Source: Prevotellaceae bacterium (GTDB taxonomy: Bacteria > Bacteroidota > Bacteroidia > Bacteroidales > Bacteroidaceae). From it: a stretch of 60,717 bases of DNA. The stretch covers positions 1-60,717 of the forward strand of contig JAQYEW010000049.1 of NCBI GenBank assembly GCA_028723455.1, given 5' to 3'. Below the pieces are notes generated by a model. That model saw only the letters and a list, made by a program, of their open reading frames with translations. It made no database searches and was not told the origin of the DNA. Positions 41,437 through 52,013 of the stretch are shown piece by piece. Position numbers and translations under genes: made by a program. The first letter of the stretch is position 1, and each line of letters starts with the position of its first letter.

Positions 41437-43272
41437 TTAGAACAGTTTTGAAAGTCGCTCGTGAGGAATAAGGGAAATGATTGTTTGTCCGTCGGGCGTG
41501 AGATTAGGGTTGGAAGTTGCGTAGAGGTCCGATACCAGCTGCTCCATCTCCGCCTGGGTCAGCACCTGGCCAACCGGTATGGCTGCACTGCGTGCGATGG
41601 TCAACGAGACGCGGTGGCGCAACTCATTGTCCAATCGTTCTACACCCTCACCCAAGGTGCCTGCCATACTTTCAAAGAGTTGCTGAAGGTCTTGCCCGTG
41701 CAACTCGGCGGGAACGGCAAGCACAGAGAATGAGCCTGCGCCCAAGAAGGAAACCTCCAGGCCCAGTGCGTGCAAGTCGTCCTGAGCTTCCTCTATCATG
41801 GCTGCATCGCGCCCCGAAAGAGAAATCACCTCGGGGAAGAGCAAGCGCTGGGACGAACCATGCTGCCCCTCCATTTCCTGCATATACCTATTATATAATA
41901 CGCGCACGTGCGCGCGACGCTGGTCGATAAGGGTTAGGCCGCGGCTGGTTTCCGTCAGGATGTATTGTCCCCGATATTGCAGATGCCGGTAGCTTCGCTG
42001 CTCCTCGACGGGCGTTTCTTCCCCGAACAGCACGGGCGCACTGCCCTGCTCCACAGCAACCGTGGCCGATGGAAGCACAGCATCCTGAGAGGCGGGTGTT
42101 TGAGCATACAGTTCCTCCCACCCCTTAAGAGCGGAACGGCTGCGGGGCGCACTGCCACCTTTGAACGGATTGTAACTGACGTCAACACGCGGACGGGGCA
42201 CCTCCTTGTCCGCCGATTGACGAGAGTCAAAGACGGGAACCTCGGACATATCCGAATCACTGTCGAACTCGATAATGGGAACGGCATTGAACTTTCCCAA
42301 GGATTCGCGTACGGCAGCCATCAGAATCTGCCAGATAGCCTGTTCGTTCTCGAACTTGATCTCCGTCTTCGTGGGGTGGATATTGACATCTATCGAAGCG
42401 GGATCTACCGTGAAATAAAGGAAAAATGGTATCTGCTCCGAGGCCGGAATCAGATTATCAAAGGCTGCCATCACTGCCTTTTGGAAGTAGGGATGGCGCA
42501 TATACCTGCCGTTCACAAAGAAATACTGCGGCACGCCACGCTTGCGCGCGGAGTCGGGACGTCCCACGAAACCATAGATCTGGCAGAGGGTGGTCTCGAC
42601 GTTCACCTCCAACATGCCGTCGCACATCTTCTTGCCAAACACACTGGCCACACGCTGGCGCAGGGTCCCCGAAGGATACGTGTTCTGCAGGTTGCCGTTG
42701 CTATGGAACGAGAACTGGATATCAGGGTTCACAAGAACGATCCGCTCCCACTCCTGAACTATATTACTCAGCTCCGTTTGGTTGCTCTTCAAGAACTTGC
42801 GTCGTGCCGGGACATTGAAGAAGAGATTCTGCACCAAAAAGCTGCTGCCGACTGCACTTGCGTCAATCTCCTGCGAAATCAGTTTTCCACCCTCAATATT
42901 CAGGACTGTGCCTAAGGTCTGGTCCTCCGCACGGGTACGCAAGGTAACCTGCGAAACAGCAGCGATACTGGGCAAAGCTTCTCCACGGAAGCCCATCGTC
43001 GTCAGGGCGAAAAGGTCGCTGGCCTGACGGATCTTACTCGTAGCATGGCGTTCGAAGGCCAACCGCGCGTCAGTCTCGCTCATGCCTTTTCCGTCATCCA
43101 CTACCTGAATACTCGTTTTACCTGCGTCCACCACCAACAGGTCAATATGCCTGGCACCTGCGTCCACGGCATTCTCAACGAGTTCCTTAACCACCGACGA
43201 AGGTCGTTGGATTACCTCGCCGGCAGCAATCTGATTGGCAACAGAATCGGGTAAAAGTTGAATGAGATCCAT
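41437..43272 (-). CDS. mutL: DNA mismatch repair protein MutL
   Basis: A 611-residue protein that links MutS mismatch recognition to strand removal. The N-terminal GHKL ATPase shows IAAGEVIQRPSSVVKELVENAVDAGA, DDGKGM and TMGFRGEALPSIAAVS. The C-terminal dimerisation domain follows a variable linker (about 340-420). The endonuclease motif DQHAxxERxxxE of many MutL proteins is altered here to DQRRAHVRVLYN (about residues 446-457), and the late CPHGRP motif reads TPDGQT, so nicking activity is doubtful. It is the last gene of a leftward run beginning at guaB, 23 bases after a small membrane protein gene. Confidence 0.95.
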   Translation of the reverse strand: MDLIQLLPDSVANQIAAGEVIQRPSSVVKELVENAVDAGARHIDLLVVDAGKTSIQVVDDGKGMSETDARLAFERHATSKIRQASDLFALTTMGFRGEALPSIAAVSQVTLRTRAEDQTLGTVLNIEGGKLISQEIDASAVGSSFLVQNLFFNVPARRKFLKSNQTELSNIVQEWERIVLVNPDIQFSFHSNGNLQNTYPSGTLRQRVASVFGKKMCDGMLEVNVETTLCQIYGFVGRPDSARKRGVPQYFFVNGRYMRHPYFQKAVMAAFDNLIPASEQIPFFLYFTVDPASIDVNIHPTKTEIKFENEQAIWQILMAAVRESLGKFNAVPIIEFDSDSDMSEVPVFDSRQSADKEVPRPRVDVSYNPFKGGSAPRSRSALKGWEELYAQTPASQDAVLPSATVAVEQGSAPVLFGEETPVEEQRSYRHLQYRGQYILTETSRGLTLIDQRRAHVRVLYNRYMQEMEGQHGSSQRLLFPEVISLSGRDAAMIEEAQDDLHALGLEVSFLGAGSFSVLAVPAELHGQDLQQLFESMAGTLGEGVERLDNELRHRVSLTIARSAAIPVGQVLTQAEMEQLVSDLYATSNPNLTPDGQTIISLIPHERLSKLF

Positions 43273-43295
43273 TTTTTTGTTTCAAGTCATAAAAC

Positions 43296-43574
43296 TCAGA
43301 ACCTACCCATCAGCAGATAGCGCCAAAGGAGTAATAGAACTACGACAATGAGAATGGCAATAGGAGCCGTCAGGCGGCTGCTGCGTCCACTGGCACGTGG
43401 TGTGAAACCGCTGAAACGACCTTTGTAGCTTTCCTTTCCGGGCTCTTCCTGTGGCAACTTCCCTTCGCGACGCAGTTCTTCCTTTACCAGTTTGTCCAAT
43501 TTATCCTTACGTTCGCTGGTGTAGATATTCACTCGACGAAATTTGCGCGGTTCGCGCGTACTGAACATACCCAT
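43296..43574 (-). CDS. Small C-terminally anchored membrane protein (92 aa)
   Basis: A 92-residue protein with a basic N-terminal part (STREPRKFRRVNIYTSERKDKLDKLVKEELRREG) and one membrane segment near the C-terminus (IAILIVVVLLLLWRYLL), so it is probably tail-anchored with its charged part in the cytoplasm. It lies between the OstA-like gene (2 bases apart) and mutL (23 bases). I do not recognise a named family, although a small gene at this place is likely part of the conserved cluster. The ATG at 43574 follows the upstream stop codon directly; a second ATG at 43568 is possible. Confidence 0.8.
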   Translation of the reverse strand: MGMFSTREPRKFRRVNIYTSERKDKLDKLVKEELRREGKLPQEEPGKESYKGRFSGFTPRASGRSSRLTAPIAILIVVVLLLLWRYLLMGRF

Positions 43575-43576
43575 AG

Positions 43577-45232
43577 TCAATTTTCTTTTAGTTTGTCCTT
43601 CACACCTTGCAATGTCTGTCGGGGGGCGGCATGGCGCACGGTTTCCTTCAGTTCCGTCCCCGCTTTCTTGCCTCTGTAATTGAAGATATCCTGCGGGTCT
43701 TTGGGCCGAATATAATCGAACCAGGCGAAGTTATTCAGGAAACGCCTGTCGGCTGGTGCCTGAGAGAGGGGATACATCGTGCCCGTTGCCGCCGGCATCC
43801 AGATACGGCTCACCTTGCGTTCCTTCAACCACATGCGCATCAGGCTGCTTTCAACGTAATTCATGCCGATCATCAAGCTGTCGTCGTCATAAGGATAATA
43901 AACAACATAGACATTACGGTTGGCTTCGGTCATATTGATGTCGCCATCCCGGAAATAGGCATACATCTCATTACTTGAGACCTGGTTATAATGCACACTG
44001 TCCAAACGCTCCACACTGAGTGCTTGGTTGACGACATGCGCGCTATCCACAGTACTGTCGTTGTGCCATACCATGATTTTCTCGCCCAACAACTGTTGGT
44101 TGCCCTGCCAGACGATGGGGTCTTTGTACATGACGGCCAAACTATCACGGCCATTATAGACAAGACTGTCGCACACGGCCTGAATGTCCTTGCGAAAAGC
44201 CCTGACACGAGGATAGGCAAAGAGCATACGGTACATGCTGTCCGTGTTCGCATAGATGGTGTGCAGAAAGAAACTGTCGGCGTGGGCATATAGGGTATCA
44301 CCCTGGCTATAGTCCATGACCATCGCACTGTCGGCGGCCTCGGCATAGCCCAGGGAGTCGTTATACATGATGTAATTGCCCGAGAACTTGTTGCGGTTCA
44401 GGGTATCGGTGTAAATCGCATTGCCATAGGCGCGGCAGATTTTCTCCTTACCGTCCCACGTAACACTGTCGCCCACAACGTGTTTATAGCCATTTTGCAG
44501 GATGCTGCGGTCTAAGACATAGGAATGGTCCGTGCGCGTATTATAAACGCCATGCTCTGTGTAGATATGATTCTGTCCGTGGTCGATATTACTGGGACCT
44601 AAAGCGACGGCAACGCCCGTGCCCGTATTGTAGTGGAGCGTATCCGTTACCAGCGTGCTCTTGGCACGTGCCGGCGGCAGAGGATTCACGAGAACCACGT
44701 TGTAATTGAAGATGGCCTCACGTGTCTGCGGACTGTATTCGCCCCAGTCGCTGGTAAGCTGGCTCTGCTGGTCGACAAGACGTCCGCCGTCAAAGAAATA
44801 ACCCAAAGAATAAAGGCGGTCATAATCGAGCGAGTCGGTATAAAGGGTTGTTCCGCGATGACGCAAAACCACATTCTCACGCACCTTTGCCAATTGGTCC
44901 ATGCCATCGTAATAGAGCACCTCGCCCGTAAGCGTCAGGGTATCCCCCTGAACCATGCGCACATGCCCATAGGCATCAAAGCTATTGGAGGCCTCGTAAT
45001 AGAGCGCGCTGTCGCAATACATCAGTGTGCCCTCGTGGCTGAATTGGACATTCCCCACCAGGATTTGCGCCAAAGGATTCTCGCGCATATTATAGTACAG
45101 CTTATCGGCATGTACCAAATGTACACGCGTATCGCTGGGCTTGCGCTTCTTGCGAACCACACCCATCACGACCGTGCTCACGGCGAGCAGGAAAAGACAA
45201 CTCACCGCTATGGCTCTCACCCGCTGACTCAT
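43577..45232 (-). CDS. OstA/LptA-like protein (LPS transport-type beta-jellyroll)
   Basis: A 551-residue exported protein with an N-terminal membrane anchor or signal (VRAIAVSCLFLLAVSTVVMGVV). The OstA-type repeats run through most of the sequence: LVHADKLYYNMRENPLAQILVGNVQF, MYCDSALYYEASNSFDAYGHV, GEVLYYDGMDQLAKVRENVVL and TLYTDSLDYDRLYSLGYF. These are the strands of the periplasmic beta-jellyroll bridge that carries lipopolysaccharide to the outer membrane. It is longer than LptA (about 180 aa) and lacks the LptD barrel, as is usual for this Bacteroidetes gene. Its start overlaps the stop of the SurA-like gene (ATGA), supporting a role in envelope assembly. Confidence 0.88.
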   Translation of the reverse strand: MSQRVRAIAVSCLFLLAVSTVVMGVVRKKRKPSDTRVHLVHADKLYYNMRENPLAQILVGNVQFSHEGTLMYCDSALYYEASNSFDAYGHVRMVQGDTLTLTGEVLYYDGMDQLAKVRENVVLRHRGTTLYTDSLDYDRLYSLGYFFDGGRLVDQQSQLTSDWGEYSPQTREAIFNYNVVLVNPLPPARAKSTLVTDTLHYNTGTGVAVALGPSNIDHGQNHIYTEHGVYNTRTDHSYVLDRSILQNGYKHVVGDSVTWDGKEKICRAYGNAIYTDTLNRNKFSGNYIMYNDSLGYAEAADSAMVMDYSQGDTLYAHADSFFLHTIYANTDSMYRMLFAYPRVRAFRKDIQAVCDSLVYNGRDSLAVMYKDPIVWQGNQQLLGEKIMVWHNDSTVDSAHVVNQALSVERLDSVHYNQVSSNEMYAYFRDGDINMTEANRNVYVVYYPYDDDSLMIGMNYVESSLMRMWLKERKVSRIWMPAATGTMYPLSQAPADRRFLNNFAWFDYIRPKDPQDIFNYRGKKAGTELKETVRHAAPRQTLQGVKDKLKEN

Positions 45233-46614
45233 TTCACCCAACCCGGATATTCAAAATCACAATCGCGCCATTTGTCGTTGATGCGAATATAGGTAGTCTT
45301 CTGTTTCTCCACGATCCAGTTACGAAGCAGTTCTTCTCGTTTCTTCTGCAACACGATATTCTGCAACACGGGAAAATCCTCGCTCAGGCTGGCGCGATGG
45401 GTTTTGATGCGATTCTTCAGCTTGGCGATGGCACAGACGGTCTTGTTATTCGTATAGATCATCTGGAAAGGACGAGAGATCTCGTTCACCTGAAGGCCGC
45501 TTACCACGCCGGCCAAATCGCTGCTCACACCGGCCAGTTCACTCATCTGGAATTTTGAGGTACGCACACTGCTGCCGCTCTCGTCCGTGGTTACATTCGT
45601 CATCAGACCACGGTTGCTGCGTGTGTCCTTGTCGTCACTGATAAAGGTGGCACCCTCCTCGAAAGTAAACTTTCCGGCACGGATATCATCAGCGATAGAG
45701 TCCAAACGGGCTTTGGAGGCGTCAACATCCTCTTGGGCCACCTTGGGCGTACGCAGGATATGCCGCACCTTGATTTTGTCGCCCCGCTTGTCGATGAGCT
45801 GAATGATATGATAACCGTATTCACTCTGCACCACCTTACTGATCTTATTGGGATCGGTAAGCGCAAAGGCTACATTGGCGAAGGAGGGATCCAACATACC
45901 CCTACCTACATAATCCAATTCTCCGCCCTGGCGTGCCGAACCGGGGTCTTCACTGTAGAGAATAGCCATCGTGCGGAAAGACATTCCACCCTCCTGCACA
46001 CGCTCGGCATAACCACGCAACTCCTCCTTGACACGATCGATTTCCGTCTGGGGAATACGGGGATGCAGCACGATCAGCTCCACCTCCACCTGGGCAGGAA
46101 TCATGGGCAAGGAATCCTCGGGCATATCACGGAAATAACGACGCACCTCAGAAGGAGTTACCTTTACACCTTCCGTAAGTTTCTTGCGCATCTGCTGAAC
46201 AATCATCTCGTCGCGGTAGCGTTGCGTAAGGTCCTCACGAATCTGCGACATGGGCATATTCATGTATTCCTCCAGTTTTTCCTTGCTGCCGGCCGTCGTA
46301 ACCCAATCGTTGATACGCTCCTCCACCGAACTGTTTACCTGGCTGTCGCTCACAGTAATGCTGTCGATGGCAGCCTGATGCAGAAAGAGCTTCTGGATTG
46401 CCAAACGCTCGGGAATCACACAATAGGGATTGCCTTGAATCTGACGCCATGACGGGTCGCGGCGCATACCCTCCACATCACTCTTGAGGATAGCCTCATC
46501 TCCCACTACCCAAATTACTTCGTCCACTACGTTATCTAACGTCTGAGCCTCGGCAGCAACGCTACCAAGGCTACAGAACAGCAGAAGGGCTATTTGTCTT
46601 AAAATCTTTGTCAT
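45229..46614 (-). CDS. surA: SurA-like periplasmic peptidyl-prolyl isomerase
   Basis: A 461-residue periplasmic chaperone with a signal peptide (ends SVAAEAQ). The SurA N-domain begins LDNVVDEVIWVVGDEAILKSDVEG, matching the typical start DxVxAxVxxxxIxxSEV. Two parvulin-like segments follow (about 170-275 with YSEDPGSARQGGELDYVGRGML and FALTDPNKISKVVQSEYGYHIIQLIDKRGD; about 280-385 with KVRHILRTPKVAQEDVDASKARLDSIADDI). It helps fold outer-membrane beta-barrels. ATG 46614 is chosen over the TTG codon just before it. A second PPIase gene lies 6 bases upstream and the OstA-like gene overlaps downstream. Confidence 0.9.
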   Translation of the reverse strand: MTKILRQIALLLFCSLGSVAAEAQTLDNVVDEVIWVVGDEAILKSDVEGMRRDPSWRQIQGNPYCVIPERLAIQKLFLHQAAIDSITVSDSQVNSSVEERINDWVTTAGSKEKLEEYMNMPMSQIREDLTQRYRDEMIVQQMRKKLTEGVKVTPSEVRRYFRDMPEDSLPMIPAQVEVELIVLHPRIPQTEIDRVKEELRGYAERVQEGGMSFRTMAILYSEDPGSARQGGELDYVGRGMLDPSFANVAFALTDPNKISKVVQSEYGYHIIQLIDKRGDKIKVRHILRTPKVAQEDVDASKARLDSIADDIRAGKFTFEEGATFISDDKDTRSNRGLMTNVTTDESGSSVRTSKFQMSELAGVSSDLAGVVSGLQVNEISRPFQMIYTNNKTVCAIAKLKNRIKTHRASLSEDFPVLQNIVLQKKREELLRNWIVEKQKTTYIRINDKWRDCDFEYPGWVK

Positions 46615-46620
46615 CAATAA

Positions 46621-48045
46621 TCAATGCTTGTTTACGGTTTTCAGAACCTCCTGATTGAGCACCACCTCGTAACGCTTGCGCAACTCCTCCACCGCCTTTT
46701 CTTCACAGGCATTCTGGTAGTCTTGCTTCACCTGGGTCGATACTTCAGTCCATTTCTTCGGACCTTTCTTCAGTTTGCGCCCTAAGGCTGCACTGTAAGG
46801 ATAATCCTTGCGGGGTTGTGTCTTTCCTTGCTTCACCTTGAAGACGAGGCTGTCCAGCGTGGCATTCTCGCCCTTGACGAACAGGCGCTGCTCCATGCGC
46901 ACCATCACGCTGTCCTTATTCATTTCCCGGCGAACCGCCTGGGTCCAGTCCCTTTCATCCATTTTACGCACGAGCTTTTTAACCGCCGAAAGGTCGCTCT
47001 CCTGCTTGGCATAATACAGCATGCCATAGAAATGAGGCTTGTCCCATGCGTAGCGTTTCTTGTTTTTCTTGAAGAACTTCTCCAGCCCTACGGTATCACG
47101 CTCTGCAGGGTCCCACAACTGCGTCTTGCAATATTCGTACATCAGAAGTCCGTCATGATATTCCTGAATCAGATACTTCAAGTTGCTGTCCTTGGCGCTC
47201 TGCACCTGAGCCTGACGGTCCATGAACTCCTCGGGCGTCATCTTGCCGTCGGCAGACAAGGAATCAATCATCTTCTGTGCCAGACGATCGCGCAAACCGC
47301 GCTGCTCCAGGAATCGGAGAATCTGGGGACGTAGCGTATCATAAGGCTCCAGGTCTTTCACATCATTCAAACGGACAATGTGATAACCCACCGCACTCAG
47401 GAAAGGTTCACTCAGTTCGCCCTTCTTCAAGCCATACATCACCTTTTCAAAATCAGGAATCAGCTGGCCGGGACCGCACCACATCAGTTCGCCTCCGTTA
47501 CGAGCGCTTTGGGGGTCTTCGCTTATCTGATTCGCCAAAGCGGCAAAGTCAGCACCTTGCTTCAACGCAGCGTAGACGCTGTCGGCACGCTCTTTCTGGC
47601 GTTGCTGCACACTGTCCTCCGCATTTTGGGGAACACGCAGGAAAATATGAGCTGGCAAGCGCAAATCCTTACCGCCCAATTGGTCCTTCATCTGTTGGTA
47701 GTAGGCCTTGGCCTCCCCCTCCTCCATCTGCGGAGAAACGAGTAGCGGGCGTAACTGCTGGTCGCGATACATGCGGAACTCCTTTTGGAAACTGCTCAGG
47801 GTATCCATCTTCATATCCAAGGCCGCCTGCACCTTCAAGCGATAATTAACGAACATGGGTACATATTCGTCAATGCTTTTTTGGTCCACAACGTCTGAAG
47901 TATTGTTCTTGTTGTAGCTGTATTCAAACTCAGAGCGTGTAACATCGGTGCCTGCAATACGCATCACAACGGGGTCAGCACTTTGGGCGCAGACTTGCTG
48001 AAAGGCCATGGCCATCAAAAGGCCCAGCATCCATTCTTTTCTCAT
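46621..48045 (-). CDS. Parvulin-type peptidyl-prolyl isomerase, secreted
   Basis: A 474-residue exported PPIase with a signal peptide (MRKEWMLGLLMAMAFQQVCAQ). The N-terminal part (IAGTDVTRSEFEYSYNKNNT) resembles PrsA/PpiC proteins of Bacteroidetes. One clear parvulin domain lies at about 130-240 (LPAHIFLRVPQNAEDSVQQRQKERADSVYAAL, ISEDPQSARNGGELMWCGPGQLIPDFEKVMYGL, AVGYHIVRLNDVKDL), followed by a long charged C-terminal region. It follows guaB by 17 bases and precedes the SurA-like gene by 6, forming an outer-membrane-protein folding pair. A GTG two codons upstream is the alternative start. Confidence 0.9.
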   Translation of the reverse strand: MRKEWMLGLLMAMAFQQVCAQSADPVVMRIAGTDVTRSEFEYSYNKNNTSDVVDQKSIDEYVPMFVNYRLKVQAALDMKMDTLSSFQKEFRMYRDQQLRPLLVSPQMEEGEAKAYYQQMKDQLGGKDLRLPAHIFLRVPQNAEDSVQQRQKERADSVYAALKQGADFAALANQISEDPQSARNGGELMWCGPGQLIPDFEKVMYGLKKGELSEPFLSAVGYHIVRLNDVKDLEPYDTLRPQILRFLEQRGLRDRLAQKMIDSLSADGKMTPEEFMDRQAQVQSAKDSNLKYLIQEYHDGLLMYEYCKTQLWDPAERDTVGLEKFFKKNKKRYAWDKPHFYGMLYYAKQESDLSAVKKLVRKMDERDWTQAVRREMNKDSVMVRMEQRLFVKGENATLDSLVFKVKQGKTQPRKDYPYSAALGRKLKKGPKKWTEVSTQVKQDYQNACEEKAVEELRKRYEVVLNQEVLKTVNKH

Positions 48046-48062
48046 GCTCACACGTTTGATTT

Positions 48063-49556
<1,494 letters not shown>

Positions 49557-49578
49557 TTAAAAGTTTATTTATTACGCG

Positions 49579-49586
49579 CAAAAGTA
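49579..49586 (-). promoter_or_regulatory. Putative -7 box (TACTTTTG) of guaB
   Basis: TACTTTTG on the minus strand, 37 bases before the guaB ATG. It begins just after the T-run of the recQ terminator, so the promoter and terminator are back to back. No clear TTTG at -33. Confidence 0.55.
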
Positions 49587-49587
49587 C

Positions 49588-49646
49588 AAAAAAAATCTGA
49601 CATATCAGGGATTTCAAAGCATAGATATCACTGATATGCCAGATTT
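49588..49646 (-). terminator. Terminator of the longer recQ gene
   Basis: AATCTGGCATATCAG (minus strand, 49645-49631) pairs with CTGATATGTCAGATT (49608-49594) with one G-T pair, followed by a run of T residues, 26 bases after the stop codon. Confidence 0.9.
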
Positions 49647-49671
49647 TTAATACGCATAAACAATTTCGCGT

Positions 49672-51846
49672 TTAGTTTGCTTTTTCACTCAGGAATTTTA
49701 TGCGGACCAAGCGGATTTCCGTTTCCGTATAGTCCTCGCCCAACTCCTCATAAGCTTCCGCAAGGCTGCCTGTTTCGCTTTCATTGAGGAAATAATCATA
49801 GATATCCAGCACGGCATCTTCGTCCATGATATCGTAGATATAATAATCCAGATTCAGCTTGTTGCCGCTAATGACCACGATGGACTCTATTTCATCCAAC
49901 AGTTCCTCAAGCTTCATGTTACCGGCCTTGGCAATGTCCTCAAGGGGCAGCTTACGGTCTATCTTCTGGATAATGCCCACCTTGCCCTGACTCTTGTTCG
50001 CAGGCGTGCGCACACGCTGGTTATCCGGCCGGTCTATCTCTTCCTCCTCACAGTATTTCTTGATCAGGTCGATGAATTCCTTGCCATATCGCTTGGCCTT
50101 TCCCTCGTTCACGCCTTGAATGTACTGCAATTCATCCATGCTGACGGGGTAATAAGTGGCCATCGCATCCAGCGAGAAATCCTGAAAGACCACATAGGGC
50201 GGAACGTTGTTCTTTTGCGCTACCGAACGCCGCAAATCCTTAAGCAAACGCATCAGCGTTTCATCCAACACGGCGGTATTTGCGGCCAGATCGTCCTCTT
50301 CCTCGCCAAAATCACGTGTTTCCGCCATCTTATAGGCTTTGGGATGCGCAAGAAACTCGCGCCCCTCGTCAGTCAGTTTCAGCACGCCGTAATTCTCCAC
50401 CTCCTTCAGAATCATGTCGTCCACGATAGCCTGTCGGATTATCGCGCTCCAATAACGGGGAGGCTGGTCGCTGCCCACGCCAAAGGTCGGTAGTTTCTGA
50501 TGGCCCTCAAGCGTTACGTCCTCCGTATTGCGCCCGATGAGGATGTCAATGATATGGTTGATACGGAATTTCTCCCGTGCGTCAAGGATGGTCTGCAAGG
50601 CCAGACGCAGATCGCCGGACACGTCCATGTAAGTATGTTCATGGCGGCAATTATCGCACATGCCACAGTTGTCCCGCGTATATCGCTCTCCGAAATAATG
50701 CAGCAGCACCTTCCGGCGGCATAGGGGGCTCTCGGCATAGGCTGCTGTCTCCTGAAGCAGCTGGCGGCCTATCTCCTGTTCGCTCACGGGTTTGCCCTCC
50801 ATGAATTTCTCCAGCTTGCGCAAATCCTTCTGGGTATAAAAGGCCAGACAGATGCCCTCGCCGCCATCACGGCCGGCGCGTCCTGTCTCCTGGTAATAGC
50901 CTTCCAGGCTCTTGGGAATATCATAGTGGATGACATACCGCACGTCCGGCTTGTCAATTCCCATGCCAAAGGCCACCGTAGCCACAATGACATCGATACG
51001 TTCCATCAGGAAGTCATCCTGTGTCTGGCTGCGCTGCTGAGGCTCCATGCCGGCGTGATAGGCACAGGCCCGCACACGGTTCACCTGGAGGAACTCTGCC
51101 AGCTCCTCCACTTTCTTGCGGCTCAGGCAATAGACAATGCCGCTTTTCCCCGGATGCTGGCGGATAAACTTCACAATGTCCTTCTCCACATCCTTCGTTT
51201 TGGGGCGCACCTCGTAATAGAGGTTGGGGCGATTGAACGAACTCTTGAAGATGTCCGCCCGAGGCATGCCTAAGGTCTTCAGAATATCGGCTTTCACCTT
51301 GTCCGTAGCCGTAGCCGTAAGTGCGATTACAGGGCGCGAACCGATTTCGTTAATCATCTGGCGGATCTTGCGGTACTCCGGCCGGAAGTCATGCCCCCAC
51401 TCACTCACGCAATGTGCCTCGTCCACCGCATAGAAAGAAATCTCCACAGAGCGGAAGAAATCCACATTTTCCTGCTTACAGAGGCTCTCGGGAGCCACAT
51501 ACAGCAACTTCGTACAACCACTACGCATATCTCTCTTCACTTCGTCAATCTCCTGCTTTGTCAAAGAAGAATTGAGGAAATGGGCGATACCGTTGTTTTC
51601 GCTTAACATTCGGATGGCATCCACCTGGTTTTTCATCAGGGCAATGAGCGGGGAAACTACAATGGCCGTACCCTCCAGCATAAGCGCCGGCAACTGGTAG
51701 CAGAGTGATTTCCCCCCTCCCGTCGGCATCAGTACAAACGTATCCCTACCGTCCAGGACATTGCGGACGATAGTTTCCTGATAATCCTTGAACGCATCGA
51801 ATCCAAAATAGCGTTTCAGTTCTTGAATGAGGTTTATCTCCTTCAT
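49672..51846 (-). CDS. recQ: ATP-dependent DNA helicase RecQ, long form (724 aa)
   Basis: A second RecQ helicase. It has Walker A MPTGGGKSLCYQLPA (about 36-50), the DEAH box AVDEAHCVSEWGHDFRPEY, motif VI YQETGRAGRDGGEG, zinc-binding cysteines in CRRKVLLHYFGERYTRDNCGMCDNC, a winged-helix domain and an HRDC domain (LKDLRRSVAQKNNVPPYVVF). About 100 further acidic residues follow (IVVISGNKLNLDYYIYDIMDEDAVLDIYDYF), absent from the 611-residue RecQ at 19754. The ATG at 51846 is chosen because the promoter TTG-N20-TATCTTTG lies at 51889-51919; the longer frame would include it. It lies between clpX and guaB, with its own promoter and terminator. Confidence 0.95.
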   Translation of the reverse strand: MKEINLIQELKRYFGFDAFKDYQETIVRNVLDGRDTFVLMPTGGGKSLCYQLPALMLEGTAIVVSPLIALMKNQVDAIRMLSENNGIAHFLNSSLTKQEIDEVKRDMRSGCTKLLYVAPESLCKQENVDFFRSVEISFYAVDEAHCVSEWGHDFRPEYRKIRQMINEIGSRPVIALTATATDKVKADILKTLGMPRADIFKSSFNRPNLYYEVRPKTKDVEKDIVKFIRQHPGKSGIVYCLSRKKVEELAEFLQVNRVRACAYHAGMEPQQRSQTQDDFLMERIDVIVATVAFGMGIDKPDVRYVIHYDIPKSLEGYYQETGRAGRDGGEGICLAFYTQKDLRKLEKFMEGKPVSEQEIGRQLLQETAAYAESPLCRRKVLLHYFGERYTRDNCGMCDNCRHEHTYMDVSGDLRLALQTILDAREKFRINHIIDILIGRNTEDVTLEGHQKLPTFGVGSDQPPRYWSAIIRQAIVDDMILKEVENYGVLKLTDEGREFLAHPKAYKMAETRDFGEEEDDLAANTAVLDETLMRLLKDLRRSVAQKNNVPPYVVFQDFSLDAMATYYPVSMDELQYIQGVNEGKAKRYGKEFIDLIKKYCEEEEIDRPDNQRVRTPANKSQGKVGIIQKIDRKLPLEDIAKAGNMKLEELLDEIESIVVISGNKLNLDYYIYDIMDEDAVLDIYDYFLNESETGSLAEAYEELGEDYTETEIRLVRIKFLSEKAN

Positions 51847-51888
51847 GGCAAGTGGCTTTTCTCGTGCCGAAATAGAATTGAGTTTGAA

Positions 51889-51919
51889 CAAAGATAACCA
51901 TTTTTCCAAAGAAAAGCAA
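51889..51919 (-). promoter_or_regulatory. Promoter of the longer recQ gene (TTG-N20-TATCTTTG)
   Basis: On the minus strand TTG (51917-51919), a 20-base spacer and TATCTTTG (51889-51896). The RNA start near 51884 gives a leader of about 38 bases. Confidence 0.7.
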
Positions 51920-51949
51920 TCATTTACAGATTTTTCTTTCCGCACACAT

Positions 51950-51999
51950 AAAAAAATTTTCCGGCCGGATGTGCGAAACCACACATCCGGCCGGAAAAT
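51950..51999 (-). terminator. Terminator after clpX
   Basis: A perfect 18-bp stem (51956-51973 with 51982-51999, core CCGGCCGGATGTG) with an 8-base loop, followed by a T-run on the minus strand, 15 bases after the clpX stop. It separates the tig-clpP-clpX operon from recQ. Confidence 0.95.
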
Positions 52000-52013
52000 C
52001 TTCCACGCAAGAA

